In this document: positions 51,560 to 53,575 of the stretch, one piece after another
How positions within the stretch are numbered: the first letter of the stretch is position 1
Layout: the number at the start of each line of letters is the position of its first letter
Notes under the pieces: model-generated
The model's database searches: none
What the model was told of the DNA's origin: nothing
Seen by the model: the letters and a program-made list of their open reading frames with translations, nothing else
NCBI GenBank assembly: GCA_038748065.1
Contig: JBCDJG010000032.1
Span: 1-53,575 of the forward strand
Length of the DNA stretch: 53,575 bases
Source of the DNA: JBCDJG01 sp038748065
GTDB lineage: Bacteria; Pseudomonadota; Gammaproteobacteria; Pseudomonadales; Halieaceae
Reading direction: 5' to 3'
Position numbers and translations under genes: made by a program

Positions 51560-52708
51560 TCAAATCAGCGGGTTATCCATATAAAACTTGAAGCGCTCGT
51601 GAACCAGCGCTTCGCTCAGACCGAAGTGCGCAAGGTCATACTCGTGCTTGCCGTGCTTGCCCTTGGCATTCTCCGCCATGTGCTCAAGCAGTGCCGCCTC
51701 GGTGGCCGCGCCCAGCGGCAGACCAAAGTGACTGTAGATACCCTCTATCGTAGCCCGCGGGTCAGCCACAAAGTCATCAAATCCATAGTCGAATATGGCG
51801 CTTGCTGGGAGTGCCTCACGATCCCGCAAACCGCGTTCCAGCGACGAAGCGTACCAGTCCATCACACCGCGCCCCAGGGCATGGGTTTGCGCCTCGTCGA
51901 GAGCTCCCGCGTTCATGATATGCAGTGCCTCGGTCATGCTGGCGATAGAGGCGGTGACAGCAAGCGGTTCCCGGTGCCCCCAGACCAGGCAAAGGTCGGG
52001 AAACACAGCCGCCAGCTGCGGTAGTGCCCACATGTGCGCAGGCGCCTTCAGCAACCAGCGTGTGCCCGGGCGCTGCCACTGCAGCAACTGCAGGTGGCGG
52101 CGATGCTCTTCATAGAGAAAGGACATGTCATGCTGCTTGAACCAGCTGCAGTAAGGCTCCAGCAGAATCTCCCAGCCCGTTTGCACACCATCGAAGGAAT
52201 ATACTTGTAGCACGCAGCATTCTTCTGGCGTATCGGCGCTGGAGAAATGAATCTTCTGAAAATCCGCGTCGCGATTTTCCTCGAAGTAATCCTTGATCAT
52301 GCTATAGCGAGGATCGATCTCGCCGGGCGCCAGCTCCTCGTTAGGCTGAGGAAAGACCGCCTCCCACATCAGCAGGCCACGGGCGTCCGGGTCTGCATCC
52401 AACAAGTTAAACAGCGCGGATGTGCCGGACCGCGGCAGGCCTGTGACCACCATGGGCCGAAGTATGTCTTCTGCCTCGATCTCCGGATGCGCACTGAACG
52501 CCGCCTGAATCTGGAGCCGCGTCACCAGGCGATTGAGCTGCATCTCACGCTGCTTGGCCCTGAATTCGTCATCTTTCACATGGCGATCGAGGGTCTCCAG
52601 CAGTACCTCCAAGCCTTCATGAAAACGCGCATCGCCGAAGTCCTCAAGGCCGGCTTGGGCTTGCGCTTCATCAATCAGTGCTGCAGACGCGAAGTCGATC
52701 TCGCTCAC
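51560..52708 (-). CDS. PAPS-dependent sulfotransferase family protein
   Basis: 382 residues. The 5'-phosphosulfate loop is VVTGLPRSGTSALFNLLDAD (residues 88-107), and the 3'-phosphate region is plausibly around LVWGHREPLAVTASIASM. Members transfer a sulfuryl group from PAPS to an alcohol or amine of a small molecule, lipid or glycan, but this bacterial subfamily (with SWFKQHDMSFLYEEH and LLKAPAHMWALPQLAAVFPD) has few characterised members. The GTG start overlaps the stop of the DUF1214 gene (GTGA). A sulfatase is encoded at the far left of the window, but a link is speculative. Confidence 0.88.
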   Translation of the reverse strand: MSEIDFASAALIDEAQAQAGLEDFGDARFHEGLEVLLETLDRHVKDDEFRAKQREMQLNRLVTRLQIQAAFSAHPEIEAEDILRPMVVTGLPRSGTSALFNLLDADPDARGLLMWEAVFPQPNEELAPGEIDPRYSMIKDYFEENRDADFQKIHFSSADTPEECCVLQVYSFDGVQTGWEILLEPYCSWFKQHDMSFLYEEHRRHLQLLQWQRPGTRWLLKAPAHMWALPQLAAVFPDLCLVWGHREPLAVTASIASMTEALHIMNAGALDEAQTHALGRGVMDWYASSLERGLRDREALPASAIFDYGFDDFVADPRATIEGIYSHFGLPLGAATEAALLEHMAENAKGKHGKHEYDLAHFGLSEALVHERFKFYMDNPLI

Positions 52709-53575
52709 GCGCTCGCTTCCAGCTCCGAGGCCTTAACCACCCGCGCAGCGACGTCAGGATGCTCGCTGGCCCCGATCCAACGCCAGCACATCGTGCCCTT
52801 GTTGTGGCCCGCGGTCTCAATCCAGTTGGGGTGACCAGGGTCCGTGTGCGCAATGATGACCTTCACGCTGCCATCTGCTTCGTAATGGGCCGTATGCTTG
52901 TTGACGTGGATAGTGTGATTGACGTAATCCAGCGACTCCATCCACCAGTTGTCCAACTGGAAGTTCCAGGTCTGACACTCGGGGATGGTTGCGGCCTCCA
53001 GCACCAGCGCCTCATCCTCGGCCAGGGCCCATGCGCTGTGGAAATAGTGAATGTTGGGGTCGCCGCCGATCAGCTGGCAGTAAGCCTGGTCCGCGTGGGG
53101 CATCTCATTTTCGTGTGGCAGGAAGCTCTCCGCCCAGCCCTCAAACATCCCTGTGGTGTTCCGCAGGAAGGTGGTGGCGCTATTCAATCCACGCACCAGT
53201 TTGTCGGGTGTGAACGGGGTGGGCCTCGCGTCATCGGCGCCGATGCGCTCTATCGTCAGCTTCGCAGCGACTTCATTTACCCGATCCTGAAAGGTCTGGC
53301 GCACGTTCACCTGATTCGTCGCGTCAGACATGGGCAGCCAGTTACCGGGCTGCTCGTGCTGACTGATGATGATTTCAATGCTGCCATCCGGGCCGATATC
53401 CATATCGCGGGAGTCGAGGAAACCCGTTGTCTCCATACTCTTGCCCTCGGCATAGCGGTTGATAACCGTGCCAATGCCGAGATAGTCCACGGTGCCTCGA
53501 GTGCCGACAATGCGATAGTCATAAGCCGGGTTCAACGGTGCGGATTCATAGCGATTATCGGGGTTATCCGCACCC
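52705..53575 (-). CDS. DUF1214-domain protein, 5' end cut by window edge
   Basis: About 290 residues are visible, and the frame stays open to the window end (upstream residues read DNPDNRYESAPLNPAYDYR). The recognisable DUF1214-like features are that DNxY...NPxYxY start, TGFLDSRDMDIGPDGS, EIIISQHEQPGNWLPM and, near the end, NTGMFEGW-like TTGMFEGWAESFL and IAHTDPGHPNWIETAGHNKGTM, with WNFQLDNWWMESLDY. DUF1214 proteins have no clear biochemical function; they are often found beside sulfotransferases, SDRs and steroid/xenobiotic genes. The stop overlaps the sulfotransferase GTG. The true start lies outside the window. Confidence 0.82.
   Translation of the reverse strand, partial: GADNPDNRYESAPLNPAYDYRIVGTRGTVDYLGIGTVINRYAEGKSMETTGFLDSRDMDIGPDGSIEIIISQHEQPGNWLPMSDATNQVNVRQTFQDRVNEVAAKLTIERIGADDARPTPFTPDKLVRGLNSATTFLRNTTGMFEGWAESFLPHENEMPHADQAYCQLIGGDPNIHYFHSAWALAEDEALVLEAATIPECQTWNFQLDNWWMESLDYVNHTIHVNKHTAHYEADGSVKVIIAHTDPGHPNWIETAGHNKGTMCWRWIGASEHPDVAARVVKASELEASA

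Overview
The window looks like a chromosomal segment of a free-living, probably marine, gammaproteobacterium. The suggestion of a Halieaceae/Spongiibacteraceae-like lineage is an inference from gene content, not a measured placement. DusA, a 668-residue MnmC fusion, HrpA, TamA/TamB, MlaA and a TruC-type pseudouridine synthase are standard gammaproteobacterial housekeeping genes. They are mixed with lipid/steroid-type catabolic genes (KshA-like Rieske oxygenase, several SDRs, acyl-CoA ligase, TauD-family dioxygenases, MaoC hydratase, sulfatase, sulfotransferase). Coding density is high, genes often overlap by 1-4 bases, and non-ATG starts (TTG, GTG, apparently one CTG) are common. I saw no tRNA, rRNA, CRISPR array, insertion sequence or phage gene.

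Layout. 1-6.3 kb: the start of an arylsulfatase divergent from an AraC regulator, an MDR oxidoreductase, a GT4 glycosyltransferase, a NodZ-like (GT23) fucosyltransferase homologue, and a TauD-family dioxygenase behind a promoter with a palindrome in its spacer. 6.3-9.8 kb: CitE-like lyase, dusA, transaldolase and a coupled TerB-like protein. 9.8-12.3 kb: a STAS protein, a response-regulator/PP2C phosphatase whose receiver has lost its phospho-acceptor Asp, and an MlaA homologue without a lipobox. 12.4-14.3 kb: an hvfA-hvfB-hvfC operon for a copper-binding RiPP with seven EGKCG motifs. 14.5-18.2 kb: hrpA.

18.3-23.3 kb: MaoC hydratase, two unrecognised proteins, mnmC and a glutamine cyclotransferase. 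23.3-29 kb: a PreP-like M16C protease, then a Spy/CpxP-like periplasmic protein divergent from a CpxR/CpxA-like two-component system with a direct-repeat operator. 29-32.2 kb: TauD-like dioxygenase, AGCS symporter, fatty acid desaturase. 32.3-40 kb: outer-membrane biogenesis (BamE-like lipoprotein, second lipoprotein, predicted beta-barrel, tamB, tamA).

40-47.2 kb: two divergent arms of a putative catabolic cluster. The leftward arm has an OYE-type reductase, an NTF2-like protein and two SDRs; the rightward arm has an SDR, a Rieske oxygenase and an acyl-CoA ligase. 47.3-53.6 kb: truC, ilvD, a sugar epimerase, a CX5R tyrosine phosphatase, a sulfotransferase and a DUF1214 protein cut by the window edge.

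The most distinctive system is the HvfABC-type metallophore operon. Its general biochemistry is known for relatives; the sevenfold core, its internal block duplication and the GACATC-rich leader are specific to this locus. Other points worth following are the NodZ-like enzyme far from any nodulation genes, the Asp-to-Glu pseudo-receiver phosphatase, the unlipidated MlaA, and two convergent gene pairs that end on a shared CTAG.
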